The notes: generated by a model from the letters alone, not told the origin. DNA of 64,000 nt from Serratia surfactantfaciens (GCF_001642805.2 NZ_CP016948.1:1922001-1986000); one strand, 5' to 3'; counted from the stretch's first letter, positions 9,621-18,491 are shown. A program made the numbers and translations.

Positions 9621-11759
9621 ATGCGCCAGTCAGTTCTTCGCCACCCCTACAAAAGCAAAAAAAATCCCATTCTGCGTACGCTGCCCCTGTTTGCCGGCCT
9701 GTTTCCCGCCCTGACGATCGCCGCCGTGACCGACGCTAAATCGGAGGAGTCCATCACAGTAACCGCCGCCCCGCTGCCTGCCGGCAGCTATAGCGCCGAT
9801 ACCGCTTCGACCGGCAGCAAAACCGCAGCGCCGATCGCCGAGGTGCCGCAATCGATCAGCGTTGTCACCTCTCAGGTGATTGACGACTTCCAGGTCAAAA
9901 GCGTCAATGACGCGATGAAGTTCGTCAGCGGCGTCACCCAGGGCAACACACTCGGCGGCACCGAGGACGGCTTTGTCAAACGCGGTTTTGGGGTCAACTC
10001 CGACGGTTCGGTGTTCATCGACGGCGTACGCAGCAACCAGGGGTTGAGCATGGACGCCACCACCGAACGCGTCGAGGTGCTGAAAGGCTCCGCTTCACTG
10101 CTTTACGGTATCCTCAGCCCTGGCGGCATCATCAATCTGATCGGTAAAAAACCGCAGTATGACTGGAACACCCGCATCAGCGGCGCCACCAACAGCTTTG
10201 GCGGCGGCAGCGGCAGTGTCGATGTCACCGGCCCGCTGGGCGGCGGCTTCGCCTTTCGCCTGATCGCCGAACGTCAGCACGCGGATTACTGGCGCAACTT
10301 CGGCAGCGACGAACACACGCTGCTCGCCCCCTCGCTCAGTTGGTTCGGCGACAAAGCCTCCTTTAACATCGCCTACAGCGAATATAAATACGACATTCCT
10401 TACGATCGCGGCACCGCATTTATCGACGGTAAACCGGTCGATGTGCCCTACAACCGCCGGCTTGATGATTACGCCAACCGCGCCTGGGGCAAAAACAAAC
10501 GCCTGAGCGCCCATTATGAATACGCGCTGGACCCGATCTGGACCACCCGCGTCAACTACGCGTGGCTGCAGCGCCGTTACGACAGTAACGAAGTGCGCGC
10601 CACCGCCGTCGATACCACGACCGGCATCGTTTCGCGCCGCGCCGACGCCAACCGAGGCTTTAATCACCAGACCCACTACTACTCGTGGGATCTGACCGGC
10701 TCGCCGGAGGTATTCGGCATGCAGCATGACCTGCTGCTGGGCGTGGACTACGAGAAAAACCAGACCTATAAGGCGTATTCCTATCGCGGCAAGGTGTCGA
10801 AGACCTTCAACATGTACGATCCGACGTATGGCGAAACGCCTGTCACTGACAGTACGACCTACAGCGACGCGGCGAGCAATCTGCGCGCCACGCTGTTCAG
10901 CCGCTCTCTGTACGCCAAGGACAGCATTCATCTCACCGAGCGATGGATCGCGGTGCTGGGCGCGCGCTATCAGTCGTATTATCAGAACAACAGCAACGGT
11001 TTCCGGCAGCCGAAAAATACGCTCAATGACAAAGATGACCAGTTCTTGCCGCAGGCGGGACTGGTGTATAAGTTGACGCCGAGCCTGTCGCTGTACGGCA
11101 ACTACAGCCGTTCCTTCACGCCATCCACCGCCATCGACGACAATGGCAACGTCGCCACGCCGGAAACCGGCACCACTTATGAAGTGGGCGGCAAATGGCA
11201 AGTCACCCCGGCGTTTGACGCCACGCTGGCGCTCTATCGCATCGATGAAAGCAATATGTCGATCTTTATCAACGGCGTGACCCGCAGCATTCCCAAAGCG
11301 CGCTCCACCGGCGTCGAACTGGAGTTGAACGGCGAAGTGGCGCGCAACTGGGATCTCACCGCCAACTACAGCTACGACAAGACCGAAATCGTTGAAGACA
11401 ATCTCAACCCGGCCAACGTCGGCAATCGGCTGGTCAACGCCCCGACCAACATGGGCGGCCTGTACCTCAGCCACCGCATGACGTTGCCGGTGGTGCCCGG
11501 CGAGGTGCGCGTTGGCGGCGGCGCACGCTACGTCGGCCGCCGCGCCGGCGATCCGGAGAACAGCTTCACCATGCCGGCCTATACCGTGGCGGATGCGTTT
11601 GTCGCCTGGGACAGCAAACTGTTGGGGAAACATACTCAGCTGAAGCTGAATGTGAAAAACCTGTTCAACCGCGAATATTATGCCTCCAGCGCCGGCAATT
11701 TACGCGTGATTGAGGGGGAACCGCGCAGCCTGAGCCTGCAGGCGACGGTCGATTTTTAA
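9621..11759 (+). CDS. TonB-dependent siderophore receptor
   Basis: A 712-aa outer-membrane receptor for a ferric siderophore. It has a signal peptide, a TonB box (EESITVTAA at about residue 42), a plug domain (VPQSISVVTSQVI, then RVEVLKGSASLLYG and GGIINLIGKKP) and a 22-strand barrel ending in the terminal phenylalanine (QATVDF). The length and motifs fit the ferrichrome/hydroxamate-type receptor group, but the substrate cannot be read from sequence. A strong Fur box lies just upstream. No siderophore biosynthesis gene is adjacent; the sfuABC importer lies 16 kb away. Confidence 0.92.
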   Translation: MRQSVLRHPYKSKKNPILRTLPLFAGLFPALTIAAVTDAKSEESITVTAAPLPAGSYSADTASTGSKTAAPIAEVPQSISVVTSQVIDDFQVKSVNDAMKFVSGVTQGNTLGGTEDGFVKRGFGVNSDGSVFIDGVRSNQGLSMDATTERVEVLKGSASLLYGILSPGGIINLIGKKPQYDWNTRISGATNSFGGGSGSVDVTGPLGGGFAFRLIAERQHADYWRNFGSDEHTLLAPSLSWFGDKASFNIAYSEYKYDIPYDRGTAFIDGKPVDVPYNRRLDDYANRAWGKNKRLSAHYEYALDPIWTTRVNYAWLQRRYDSNEVRATAVDTTTGIVSRRADANRGFNHQTHYYSWDLTGSPEVFGMQHDLLLGVDYEKNQTYKAYSYRGKVSKTFNMYDPTYGETPVTDSTTYSDAASNLRATLFSRSLYAKDSIHLTERWIAVLGARYQSYYQNNSNGFRQPKNTLNDKDDQFLPQAGLVYKLTPSLSLYGNYSRSFTPSTAIDDNGNVATPETGTTYEVGGKWQVTPAFDATLALYRIDESNMSIFINGVTRSIPKARSTGVELELNGEVARNWDLTANYSYDKTEIVEDNLNPANVGNRLVNAPTNMGGLYLSHRMTLPVVPGEVRVGGGARYVGRRAGDPENSFTMPAYTVADAFVAWDSKLLGKHTQLKLNVKNLFNREYYASSAGNLRVIEGEPRSLSLQATVDF

Positions 11760-11771
11760 CCTGCCGATTGT

Positions 11772-11791
11772 CGGGCGCCGTTTGGCGCCCG
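11772..11791. terminator. Bidirectional hairpin between convergent genes
   Basis: CGGGCGCC and GGCGCCCG form a perfect 8-bp stem with loop GTTT between the receptor gene and the convergent acetyltransferase gene. It has only a weak T-tract. Confidence 0.6.
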
Positions 11792-11809
11792 TATTCATTT
11801 CACCGGGTG

Positions 11810-12271
11810 TCAAAGCGCCTTGCGATACATCACAAATCCGGGACGATCCGCCACCTTGTCATACAGCAGCATCGCCGTCTGGTTGGTTTCATGGGTATTC
11901 CAATAGACGCGCGGCAACCCCAGCTGCTGCGCACGCTCGTAAACCGCCGCGATCAGCGCCCTCGCCACCCCTTTACCGCGCACCGCCTCTGCGGTGAACA
12001 GATCCTGTAGATAGCAGTTGGGCTGCAGCTGAATGGTGCTGCGGTGCAGAAGATAGTGCGTTAATCCAACCACCTGCCCCTGATGCTCGGCGACTAGCGC
12101 GTACATCGGCTCGTAGGCGTCGAAAAAACGCCGCCAGGTGGTTTGCGTCACCTCGTCCGGTAACGCCGTTGCCCCCTCCCGGCCGTAAAAGGCGTTATAC
12201 CCCTGCCACAGCGCCAGCCAGGCGGCGTAATCCCGTTGTTCCTGCGATCTGACCACGATGCTTTCGCTCAT
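11810..12271 (-). CDS. GNAT-family N-acetyltransferase
   Basis: A 153-aa acetyl-CoA-dependent acetyltransferase. The acetyl-CoA loop is seen as LQDLFTAEAVRGKGVARALI (about residues 87-106), and the family end VYWNTHETNQTAMLLYDKV is present. The substrate is unknown. The start at 12269-12271 has GAGG at good spacing. Confidence 0.85.
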   Translation of the reverse strand: MSESIVVRSQEQRDYAAWLALWQGYNAFYGREGATALPDEVTQTTWRRFFDAYEPMYALVAEHQGQVVGLTHYLLHRSTIQLQPNCYLQDLFTAEAVRGKGVARALIAAVYERAQQLGLPRVYWNTHETNQTAMLLYDKVADRPGFVMYRKAL

Positions 12272-12571
12272 GATGTCCTCTGCGATGATGTAAAAATGCC
12301 CGCCTCCAGCATAGAACAGCAAACGTCAACGCGCAGGCCACGGCGCCACATTGAGGTCTGCGGCCGGAGCCGTACATACTCGCAATCGGTGCATCCGCGG
12401 CAATGGGCACCACCCATTCAGAAAATATGTAGCGTCAAATGCCGAACAACAGCAATGCCCAGCCACGCTATTTCATTTTCTGACTGTCGAACGTTTCTTG
12501 ACAAAACATCATCAGTATCCGTCATTTGAAAATAACATGCAAAACACAACGTACTTTACCATGCAATTTTA
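12272..12571. other. Intergenic region at the left border of the AT-rich block
   Basis: No gene is seen. Base composition shifts from GC-rich on the left to AT-rich on the right within this interval, at about 12,430. No direct repeats or integrase remnant were recognised at the border. Confidence 0.5.
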
Positions 12572-13843
12572 TTATTTCCGCCATGCGGAATAAATTCCAT
12601 CAGGAGTATCTATATTGTGTTGAAGTAATGCAATTCCATGAGCAGGGTTCTGCATATATTCCGCGATGTAGGAAGGTTCTACTGAACTTTCAATTTTGAA
12701 TATATCATAAGCCAGCCCCAATAAAACCTCTACAATCAATCCTGGCCCAGTCAAAGCCGAAGTTACACAATAATTTTTTGTTATTAATTCAGTTCTCCAC
12801 GTTAGAAGCCTGCTCAGATAAAGCTCTGCTTCACCACCGGTATAACAACTGAATATACAGTCATTACTTTCTAAGAATCGATATCTTTTCTTCATGACCA
12901 TAAGGATTATTTTTATCGCCTTTGATCTTTTATGAGATGACATGAAGTTATTAAAATAGACGCCATTTAATCTCTTGAGTGTGCCCAGAGCGAGCAGATT
13001 CTTATAAACATACATATTCCCTAATGATGGGATCATATCTAAAGAAAAATTAGAAATATCTTGTCTGATGAGTCTATTTATTGTTTCAAATCTGTCAGCA
13101 TCCACACTCAACTCTTGTGCATCGAAATCAACCGCATCTTTAGTCAAAATACCATCTAAGCCAATCTTGTTTAAAATTAATTTTGTTTTAAACAGAAGAA
13201 ATGAATCACTCTCTATGATTCTTTCTTTTTCTATATATTTATTAAGGCTGCAATATATATCATTAGTACATGGGAGTGTATCAATGTCTATATACACTCC
13301 TCCATATTGATAGATAATTAAAAGCCTAACAATGTCGCTTGCACTAGCAAGATTACATCTCAATATGATTTCGTAATAATAATATTTCATAAAATCATCA
13401 AGGTCAGCACAGAAAATATCCGCTATGTTCTTTTTTATAACGCCTCGTTTTTCGAACCATGAACATTTGATTTTTTTCTCCATCCTCTGATAGGGAATTT
13501 TATTCTTGTCTAAGAATTCAATAACCAGGTCATCAAATGTAAACCCTTCTTTTATCTTTGGGTATATATAATTAAAAGCAGAATTTTTTATTTCCAATTC
13601 AAGCTCTAACTTATCTTTAACTCTTTTTGTGTTGACGAAGTCAATTATGGCAGTATTGAGAAGTTTGCACAGTGAAGAATCGCTGTCGCACCAAAAAAAC
13701 ACATCCTTATCTTTGTTTGTTTTTTGCCATATTTCAATGTAATGCGCTTTTACTTCATTTAAATCACCAATCCATAAAAAATGCAGGACATTTGGAACTA
13801 ATGATTTATCTATCGTTGACAACTTCATTTTCAACGCTATCAT
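12572..13843 (-). CDS. Stand-alone TcdA/TcdB-type glycosyltransferase
   Basis: A 423-aa protein resembling the catalytic glucosyltransferase domain of clostridial large toxins (GT44 / TcdA_TcdB family). The opening block VPNVLHFLWIGDL, the central block NLASASDIVRLLIIYQYGG and the metal/UDP-sugar motif DID (residues 186-188) are in the right order. A late block reads TSALTGPG. No autoprotease, translocation or repeat domains are attached, and there is no signal peptide. The gene is strongly AT-rich. It is the last of three co-directional minus-strand genes, 50 nt after a small membrane protein and downstream of a double-glycine-leader peptide. A GGAGG site precedes the ATG. It may glycosylate that peptide, or it may be an effector acting on other proteins. 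Confidence 0.8.
   Translation of the reverse strand: MIALKMKLSTIDKSLVPNVLHFLWIGDLNEVKAHYIEIWQKTNKDKDVFFWCDSDSSLCKLLNTAIIDFVNTKRVKDKLELELEIKNSAFNYIYPKIKEGFTFDDLVIEFLDKNKIPYQRMEKKIKCSWFEKRGVIKKNIADIFCADLDDFMKYYYYEIILRCNLASASDIVRLLIIYQYGGVYIDIDTLPCTNDIYCSLNKYIEKERIIESDSFLLFKTKLILNKIGLDGILTKDAVDFDAQELSVDADRFETINRLIRQDISNFSLDMIPSLGNMYVYKNLLALGTLKRLNGVYFNNFMSSHKRSKAIKIILMVMKKRYRFLESNDCIFSCYTGGEAELYLSRLLTWRTELITKNYCVTSALTGPGLIVEVLLGLAYDIFKIESSVEPSYIAEYMQNPAHGIALLQHNIDTPDGIYSAWRK
12576..12590 (-). terminator. Hairpin over the end of the glycosyltransferase gene
   Basis: TTCCGC and GCGGAA form a 6-bp stem with loop CAT overlapping the last codons. On the minus strand it is followed by ATAATAAAATT, which could act as a weak terminator for the three-gene unit. 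Confidence 0.4.
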
Positions 13844-13893
13844 TTAGGCCTCCATGCAAAGTTAGTTATAATACCATTTGATTATCTTATTAG

Positions 13894-14163
13894 TTAACTG
13901 AAAAGATAGACTATGGCCATAATAATAATGCAAACAGAGCAAAATAATAGATTGCCTGAAAAATCCCTCAGTGAATCCAAGTAATCATTACTGCTTTTAT
14001 TTAGTTTGATAATCGCATCGCTTTCGTTTTCAGCATCTACTTCAACATGATGCCTTCTGAATCCCTGTTGCTTCATATCCTTAATAACTTTTTGTGTGAC
14101 CATTTCCTTTGTCATAACTATTGTCTTGTCACTTTTTATAAAGACAATATACCTATTCATCAT
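13894..14163 (-). CDS. Small membrane protein, possible immunity protein
   Basis: An 89-aa protein not matching any family I recognise. It has a soluble basic and acidic N-terminal part (about residues 1-65) and one C-terminal membrane segment (LLFCSVCIIIMAIVYLF, about 71-87). It starts at one of two adjacent ATGs (14163 or 14160) with AGGTGG close by. It lies 52 nt after the double-glycine peptide gene and 50 nt before the glycosyltransferase gene, in the same orientation and AT-rich composition. Small membrane proteins in this position next to microcin genes are often immunity proteins; that role is only inferred here. It could also help in export. Confidence 0.6.
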   Translation of the reverse strand: MMNRYIVFIKSDKTIVMTKEMVTQKVIKDMKQQGFRRHHVEVDAENESDAIIKLNKSSNDYLDSLRDFSGNLLFCSVCIIIMAIVYLFS

Positions 14164-14215
14164 GCCACCTATAAAGCACAGAATTTTACTTCTGTGCCAA
14201 GATTATATCTATTAA

Positions 14216-14506
14216 TTAGCGCTTAGTACCTGACTCTCTGCTCTCTCTCGGCCCAGTACCATTTCCGCCGTAACCATTTCCTGCAGCCATTGAATTACCA
14301 TTTCCCCAGAAGCCGTTAGCACCAGAACCACTTCCATACGGGCTATTTTGTGACAAGAATGATTGAAGCCCACGATCACCTCCGTTATTGTTGCCACTAT
14401 TTGTAGAACCATAGCCACCGTTATCAGAAGATCTTTTCCCACTACCGTCACGGTCCTGCCACCCACCAGATACGGCATCGAGTTGGCTACTTAAAATTTT
14501 TTTCAT
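14216..14506 (-). CDS. Microcin-like precursor peptide with double-glycine leader
   Basis: A 96-aa precursor. The first 15 residues, MKKILSSQLDAVSGG, fit the double-glycine leaders of class II microcins and other peptides cut by peptidase-containing ABC exporters: a short charged start, the LxxxLDxVSGG pattern, and GG at the cleavage site. The mature part would be 81 residues, with about 22 Gly and many Ser and Asn. It has no cysteine, two Trp (W16 and one at about residue 67) and a charged tail (PRESRESGTKR). The start at 14506 has an excellent AGGAGA site; an upstream in-frame ATG is less likely. No exporter (CvaA/CvaB-like) lies in the window. The product is not one I recognise. Confidence 0.75.
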   Translation of the reverse strand: MKKILSSQLDAVSGGWQDRDGSGKRSSDNGGYGSTNSGNNNGGDRGLQSFLSQNSPYGSGSGANGFWGNGNSMAAGNGYGGNGTGPRESRESGTKR

Positions 14507-14874
14507 GAACTCTCTCCTTGAATTGTTCAGGTTTGCAACCATCAAAAATGGTTGAATTTCATACTATCCCTGTACGACCAGCAAAAAAAATTAAATGTCA
14601 TTAAATTATGATGCTTGTCACATGGATTTTCACACCGCTATAGGAAATTAATCCAACGTTCATTTTCAGGAGTAAATAATCATCGACACCAAGAATAGTT
14701 CCCCCTAGCACTCATTGAATGCTTTAATATTCCACTAATTGATTCGTTGAATATTTTATTAATTTTTATCACATTTAACCACAGTTACAAACGCCGCAGA
14801 ATCAATCGAAAAAATATCATTAAAATGGAAATCAGCGATTGGCTAGAATGGTTTATTTCCTATGCGATCGCTCT
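14507..14874. other. AT-rich upstream region of the peptide operon
   Basis: No gene is seen. A 7-bp inverted repeat (CAACCAT/ATGGTTG, 14536-14554) lies about 30 nt upstream of the peptide start, in the likely 5-prime untranslated region. Several AT-rich hexamers could be promoter -10 elements; none stands out. Confidence 0.5.
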
Positions 14875-15696
14875 TCACTTGCCACTATTACCGAAAACAC
14901 AGGCACCAGCGAGAAAATCCAGCAGCGCGCGGTTGAACAGCGCCGGCCGCTGCAGGGGCGCGAAGTGGCTGACGCCCGGCAGCGTCACCAGGCGAGCGCC
15001 GGGGATGCTGTGGCTCAGGTAGACGGCATGTTCGGCGCGGATAAACTCATCGTGTTCGCTGTGCACCACCGTCACCGGCACGCGAATAGCCGCCAGATCC
15101 TGCGCGGTATAGTTCGGCTGGCTGCTCATCATCAGGCTTACGGCGGCGACGAAGGGAGCGAAATCTTCCGGCGTCGGTGACAAGGCGGCATAGTCTTGCG
15201 CATGGCGCGCAAAGCAACGTTCGACGATCGGGCTGGACGACGGCGGTTTAACCCCGCTGGCGTCCATATTGCAGCCGAAGAAAAAAACGCCGGGCACCCG
15301 CTCGGGTGCCCGGTGGGCAGCGATAAGCGCGACGCAGGCACCGTCGCTCCAGCCCACCAACGCGGCACGCGGGATGCGCAGCGCCGTCATCACCGCCAAC
15401 AGGTCATCGGCCATCCGATCGTAACGATACGGCCGTGCGTCGCGCGTGCTGCGCCCGTGGCCGCGGCTGTCGATGACCAGCACGTTATAGCCGGCAGCCA
15501 ACAGCGCCGGCAGTTGATAGCCCCAGTTGCCGCTGTGGCCCAGGCCGCCGTGCAACAGGATCACCGTCGGTTCGGTGCCATAGGCGGCATACCAGATACG
15601 CGCGCCGTCATGCTCGATATCCCCCTGTCGGGCACCGGGCGGCAATGCCGGCGCGCCTTGCGCGGCAAAACGCGTTAAATCGTCGTCGGTTGGCAT
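14875..15696 (-). CDS. Alpha/beta hydrolase
   Basis: A 273-aa cytoplasmic hydrolase of the alpha/beta fold. The oxyanion motif is LLHGGLGHSG, the nucleophile serine sits in GWSDG, the acid is probably the Asp in HSEHDEF, and the histidine is in GVSHFAP. No substrate can be inferred. It returns to GC-rich composition, so it marks the right-hand border of the AT-rich block, although the last codons (CVFGNSGK) lie close to the change. Confidence 0.85.
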   Translation of the reverse strand: MPTDDDLTRFAAQGAPALPPGARQGDIEHDGARIWYAAYGTEPTVILLHGGLGHSGNWGYQLPALLAAGYNVLVIDSRGHGRSTRDARPYRYDRMADDLLAVMTALRIPRAALVGWSDGACVALIAAHRAPERVPGVFFFGCNMDASGVKPPSSSPIVERCFARHAQDYAALSPTPEDFAPFVAAVSLMMSSQPNYTAQDLAAIRVPVTVVHSEHDEFIRAEHAVYLSHSIPGARLVTLPGVSHFAPLQRPALFNRALLDFLAGACVFGNSGK

Positions 15697-15824
15697 TTTT
15701 CCCCCTCATTCGTCGACGTGGTGCGGCGAAACGGCATCAGAGGAGTATAGATCGCACCGTAAAGCGGTGCCGTTCGCTTTCCCGACATATACTTAAATCA
15801 GGAATCGCAATGGAGGACGGTGAG

Positions 15825-15992
15825 ATGAAAAAGATAACGCTGGTGTTCTTGATGCTGATGTTGAGCGGTTGTATCGGCGGCGGCGGCGGCCCGTCGAATG
15901 CGCCGCCGGCGTCGCCGAATGAACCCTACACCTGCAGTAACTCCGGCGCCAACAGCGACTGCTCGCAATCGGTTGAGCCGTCAATGTATTAA
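15825..15992 (+). CDS. Small lipoprotein
   Basis: A 55-aa protein with a lipoprotein signal peptide. It opens MKKITLVFLMLML, followed by lipobox LSGC (cysteine at about residue 16), a run of five glycines and a Pro/Ser/Asn-rich tail holding two more cysteines that could pair. GGAGG lies upstream of the ATG. No family was recognised. It is an independent gene between two minus-strand genes. Confidence 0.7.
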   Translation: MKKITLVFLMLMLSGCIGGGGGPSNAPPASPNEPYTCSNSGANSDCSQSVEPSMY

Positions 15993-16000
15993 CCGCGTTC

Positions 16001-16026
16001 GGCGGGCCGTCGCTGAACGGCCCGCC
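16001..16026. terminator. Hairpin between lipoprotein and MscS-type channel genes
   Basis: GGCGGGCCGT and ACGGCCCGCC form a perfect 10-bp stem with loop CGCTGA, placed between two convergent genes. No long T-tract follows on either strand. Confidence 0.6.
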
Positions 16027-16040
16027 GCCTTAACGTTGAA

Positions 16041-18491
16041 CTACGAAGAGTGCTCCTCTTCGTTCGCCTGATATCGCGTCGCCTGCTGCTTCATGAATAC
16101 CACCTCCTGCGGGCTGGACAGGCTCACTTCCTGGGCGCGCAGCAGCTTGAGGATGTTGAACAGCAGTTCGCTCTTGGTGGCGCCGACCATGCGCGGGCTC
16201 GGCACGTAGCCGGTCACGCTCAGGATAATGCCGTCCGGCCCCAACTGACTGAAGCGCACATAAGGCGCCGGCGTCTCCAGAATGGTTTCGTACTCGTTAT
16301 AGGCACTGAGCAAGATATTGCGCACCTGTTCCGGATCGATAGAGGTCGGGAACGTCAGCGCGATGGTCACCACCCCTTGCGCATTGCCCATGGTGGCGTT
16401 GCGCACGTTCTGCGAAATCAGCTGCGAGTTGGGCACGATCATGGTGGAGCGGTCGCTGAGCTGAATCTCGGTGGCGCGCACGTTGATGCGACGCACGTCG
16501 CCCTCCACGCCGCCGATGCCGATCATATCCCCCACCTTCACCGGGCGTTCGGTCAGCAGGATCAGGCCGGAAATAAAGTTCTTCACGATCTCCTGCAAGC
16601 CGAAACCGATACCGACCGACAGGGCGCTGACGATCCACGCCAGGTTGCTCCACTGAATGCCCAGCGCCGCCAGGGTGATCAGAATCACCAGCACATAGCC
16701 GATATTGCTGAACAGCGTCACCAGCGAGGCGCGAATGCCGACGTCCGAGATGGTCTTCGGCAGCAGTTCAGAACCCAACCAGCGCCGTACCGCGCGCAGA
16801 ATGTAGATGCCGATCGCCAGGCAGATCACCGCGTTGAGCAGGTTGCCGGGCACGATGTTGAAACGCTGCAACCCTTCGCCGGTCAGGATGGAGACGATTT
16901 TCTCCATCAGCGTACCCGGCGTGGTGCTGCCGAACGAGCCGTTGAACAACGCGACGATCATCAACAGCAGCAGTGAACATTTGGCCAGCGCGGTGGTGAT
17001 GATCGACATCTGCTCCAGGTGGCGATCCTTGAAGCTGAGCGTTTTCTTCAGCATCTTGCCGCTGACGGTCTGCGGCGAAAACAGCGCGGCGCAAAAGTCG
17101 GTGGCGAACAACACCATGAAGTAGAACGCCATCAGCACCAACACTACCCAAATCAGCTGGTAGGTCAGGAAGCGAGCGAAGGCGATGTAGCCGATCAGCA
17201 GTGAAAACAGGATCACCACCGAGCACACCAGGGTGACGATATGCACCAGCCCGCCGACCAGCGTGCGTTTTTCCAGGTGCGCGCCCTGCTGTTCCAGACG
17301 GCGGCGAATGCGCTGGCCGCGCAGCGGCGCCGCCAGCAGCACCATGCCGATCAGCCCCGCCACCAGACCGTTGCCAAAGATGGTGGTGGCCAATGAGGCG
17401 CTGACGACGTTGTTGATCAGCTCTACGGTGCCGAACGCCAGCGCCAGGCCGGCCAGCAGCGGCGAGAAGTAGCGCAGCCCGGCGGCCACTTCGTTATCCA
17501 TGGAAGCCAGACGCCACGACGGACGATTCAGCGACAGCGCCGCGCGCCCCAGCCCGGCGATCATCGCGCAGAAGATCCCCAAACGGTTAAAGCCTTCGGC
17601 GAAATCTTCAAGCATCACCGGCAGCGGTTGTACGCGAACGAAGACGTAATACAGCAGGTTTAACGCGATCGAGGTGGTGAACACCGTCACCGCCACGGTG
17701 ACGATAGCCATGAAGCTGCGGCGCAGGCGTCCGTCAGGCAAGAAGCGAATGCTGACCCAGGCAAGGAAACGCTCGGAGAAATAACGTCCCCAGGACCAGA
17801 CAATCACCGCCAGCGCCAGCAGCGCCAGCGTGCCGTAACGCCACTCCTCCTGCCAGCTGGCGTCCCAGGCCGCTTTCATCTCGGTGTTGAACTGATCCAG
17901 CCGCTGCACGTCATCCGCTGACGGCTGCACCACCGGCGCCCAGAACTTGATGCCCAGAATACTGCCGGTATTCAGCGCCAGTTGGGTTTTAAACGCTACC
18001 CGGCGCAGATCGCTGATCTGTTGCCCCAGGTCGAATGCGCTGGTCTTGATGGCCTGCGCGCGCTTTACCGCATCGTCGAGCTGTTTCTTGCTGTTGTTCA
18101 GCGCATTGCGCTGCTGGGCGACCGCCGGGGTTTCCGGCAGCGCGCCGGCGACCGGTGCCGGCCCCAGAACGTCCAGCTGCGCCTGCAGCTTTTCCTGCAG
18201 CGGCTGCAGATCGGTAGACAGTTTGTCCATGCCGGCGACCAGATCGTCGGTCGCCAACCGCAGCTTGCTGAGCTGGGTGTCGGTGGTGGCTTTGGAAACC
18301 AGCTGCTTCATGCTGTCGAGCTGCTTTTGCGCGGCTTTCAGCTGCGTGGCGGGATCGGGCGCGCTTTCGGCGGCGGGATCATCCTGGGTGGCGGCGACGG
18401 CGCCGAGCGGCGTGAGCTGCAAACCCAGCAGCAATAACAACAACAGCAGGAACGGGCGAGGCTTTAACATAAATTCAGTGCTCAGCATCAT
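16041..18491 (-). CDS. MscS-family mechanosensitive channel, DUF3772 type
   Basis: An 816-aa inner-membrane channel. It has a signal peptide (to about residue 34), a periplasmic coiled-coil region with a DUF3772-like part (about 45-215), about ten membrane segments, and a C-terminal MscS core. The core shows the pore helix and beta domain as GIGFGLQEIVKNFISGLILLTERPVKVGD and VPNSQLIS. Proteins like this release solutes during hypo-osmotic shock. It is larger than MscS (286 aa) and smaller than MscK (about 1120 aa). Two tandem ATGs start the frame; an internal ATG at 18470 could be the true start because no clear ribosome site is visible. Confidence 0.88.
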   Translation of the reverse strand: MMLSTEFMLKPRPFLLLLLLLLGLQLTPLGAVAATQDDPAAESAPDPATQLKAAQKQLDSMKQLVSKATTDTQLSKLRLATDDLVAGMDKLSTDLQPLQEKLQAQLDVLGPAPVAGALPETPAVAQQRNALNNSKKQLDDAVKRAQAIKTSAFDLGQQISDLRRVAFKTQLALNTGSILGIKFWAPVVQPSADDVQRLDQFNTEMKAAWDASWQEEWRYGTLALLALAVIVWSWGRYFSERFLAWVSIRFLPDGRLRRSFMAIVTVAVTVFTTSIALNLLYYVFVRVQPLPVMLEDFAEGFNRLGIFCAMIAGLGRAALSLNRPSWRLASMDNEVAAGLRYFSPLLAGLALAFGTVELINNVVSASLATTIFGNGLVAGLIGMVLLAAPLRGQRIRRRLEQQGAHLEKRTLVGGLVHIVTLVCSVVILFSLLIGYIAFARFLTYQLIWVVLVLMAFYFMVLFATDFCAALFSPQTVSGKMLKKTLSFKDRHLEQMSIITTALAKCSLLLLMIVALFNGSFGSTTPGTLMEKIVSILTGEGLQRFNIVPGNLLNAVICLAIGIYILRAVRRWLGSELLPKTISDVGIRASLVTLFSNIGYVLVILITLAALGIQWSNLAWIVSALSVGIGFGLQEIVKNFISGLILLTERPVKVGDMIGIGGVEGDVRRINVRATEIQLSDRSTMIVPNSQLISQNVRNATMGNAQGVVTIALTFPTSIDPEQVRNILLSAYNEYETILETPAPYVRFSQLGPDGIILSVTGYVPSPRMVGATKSELLFNILKLLRAQEVSLSSPQEVVFMKQQATRYQANEEEHSS

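Noticed and set aside
10095-11633. 512-codon open frame opposite the TonB-receptor gene
   Set aside because: It lies entirely antisense to a gene with clear receptor domains, has no family resemblance and reflects GC-rich codon bias.
14212-14478. 88-codon alternative frame overlapping the GG-leader peptide gene
   Set aside because: It has no ribosome site and no recognisable leader, while the overlapping frame has both. It is treated as a shadow.
14216-14506. The Gly-rich peptide as a structural or cell-wall glycine-rich protein
   Set aside because: The LDAVSGG leader with GG at residue 15 is specific to exported peptides, which makes a structural role less likely, though not excluded.
12430-14870. 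The AT-rich block as a transposon or genomic island with visible ends
   Set aside because: No terminal repeats, integrase, tRNA gene or target duplication could be seen at either border. Only the composition argues for transfer.
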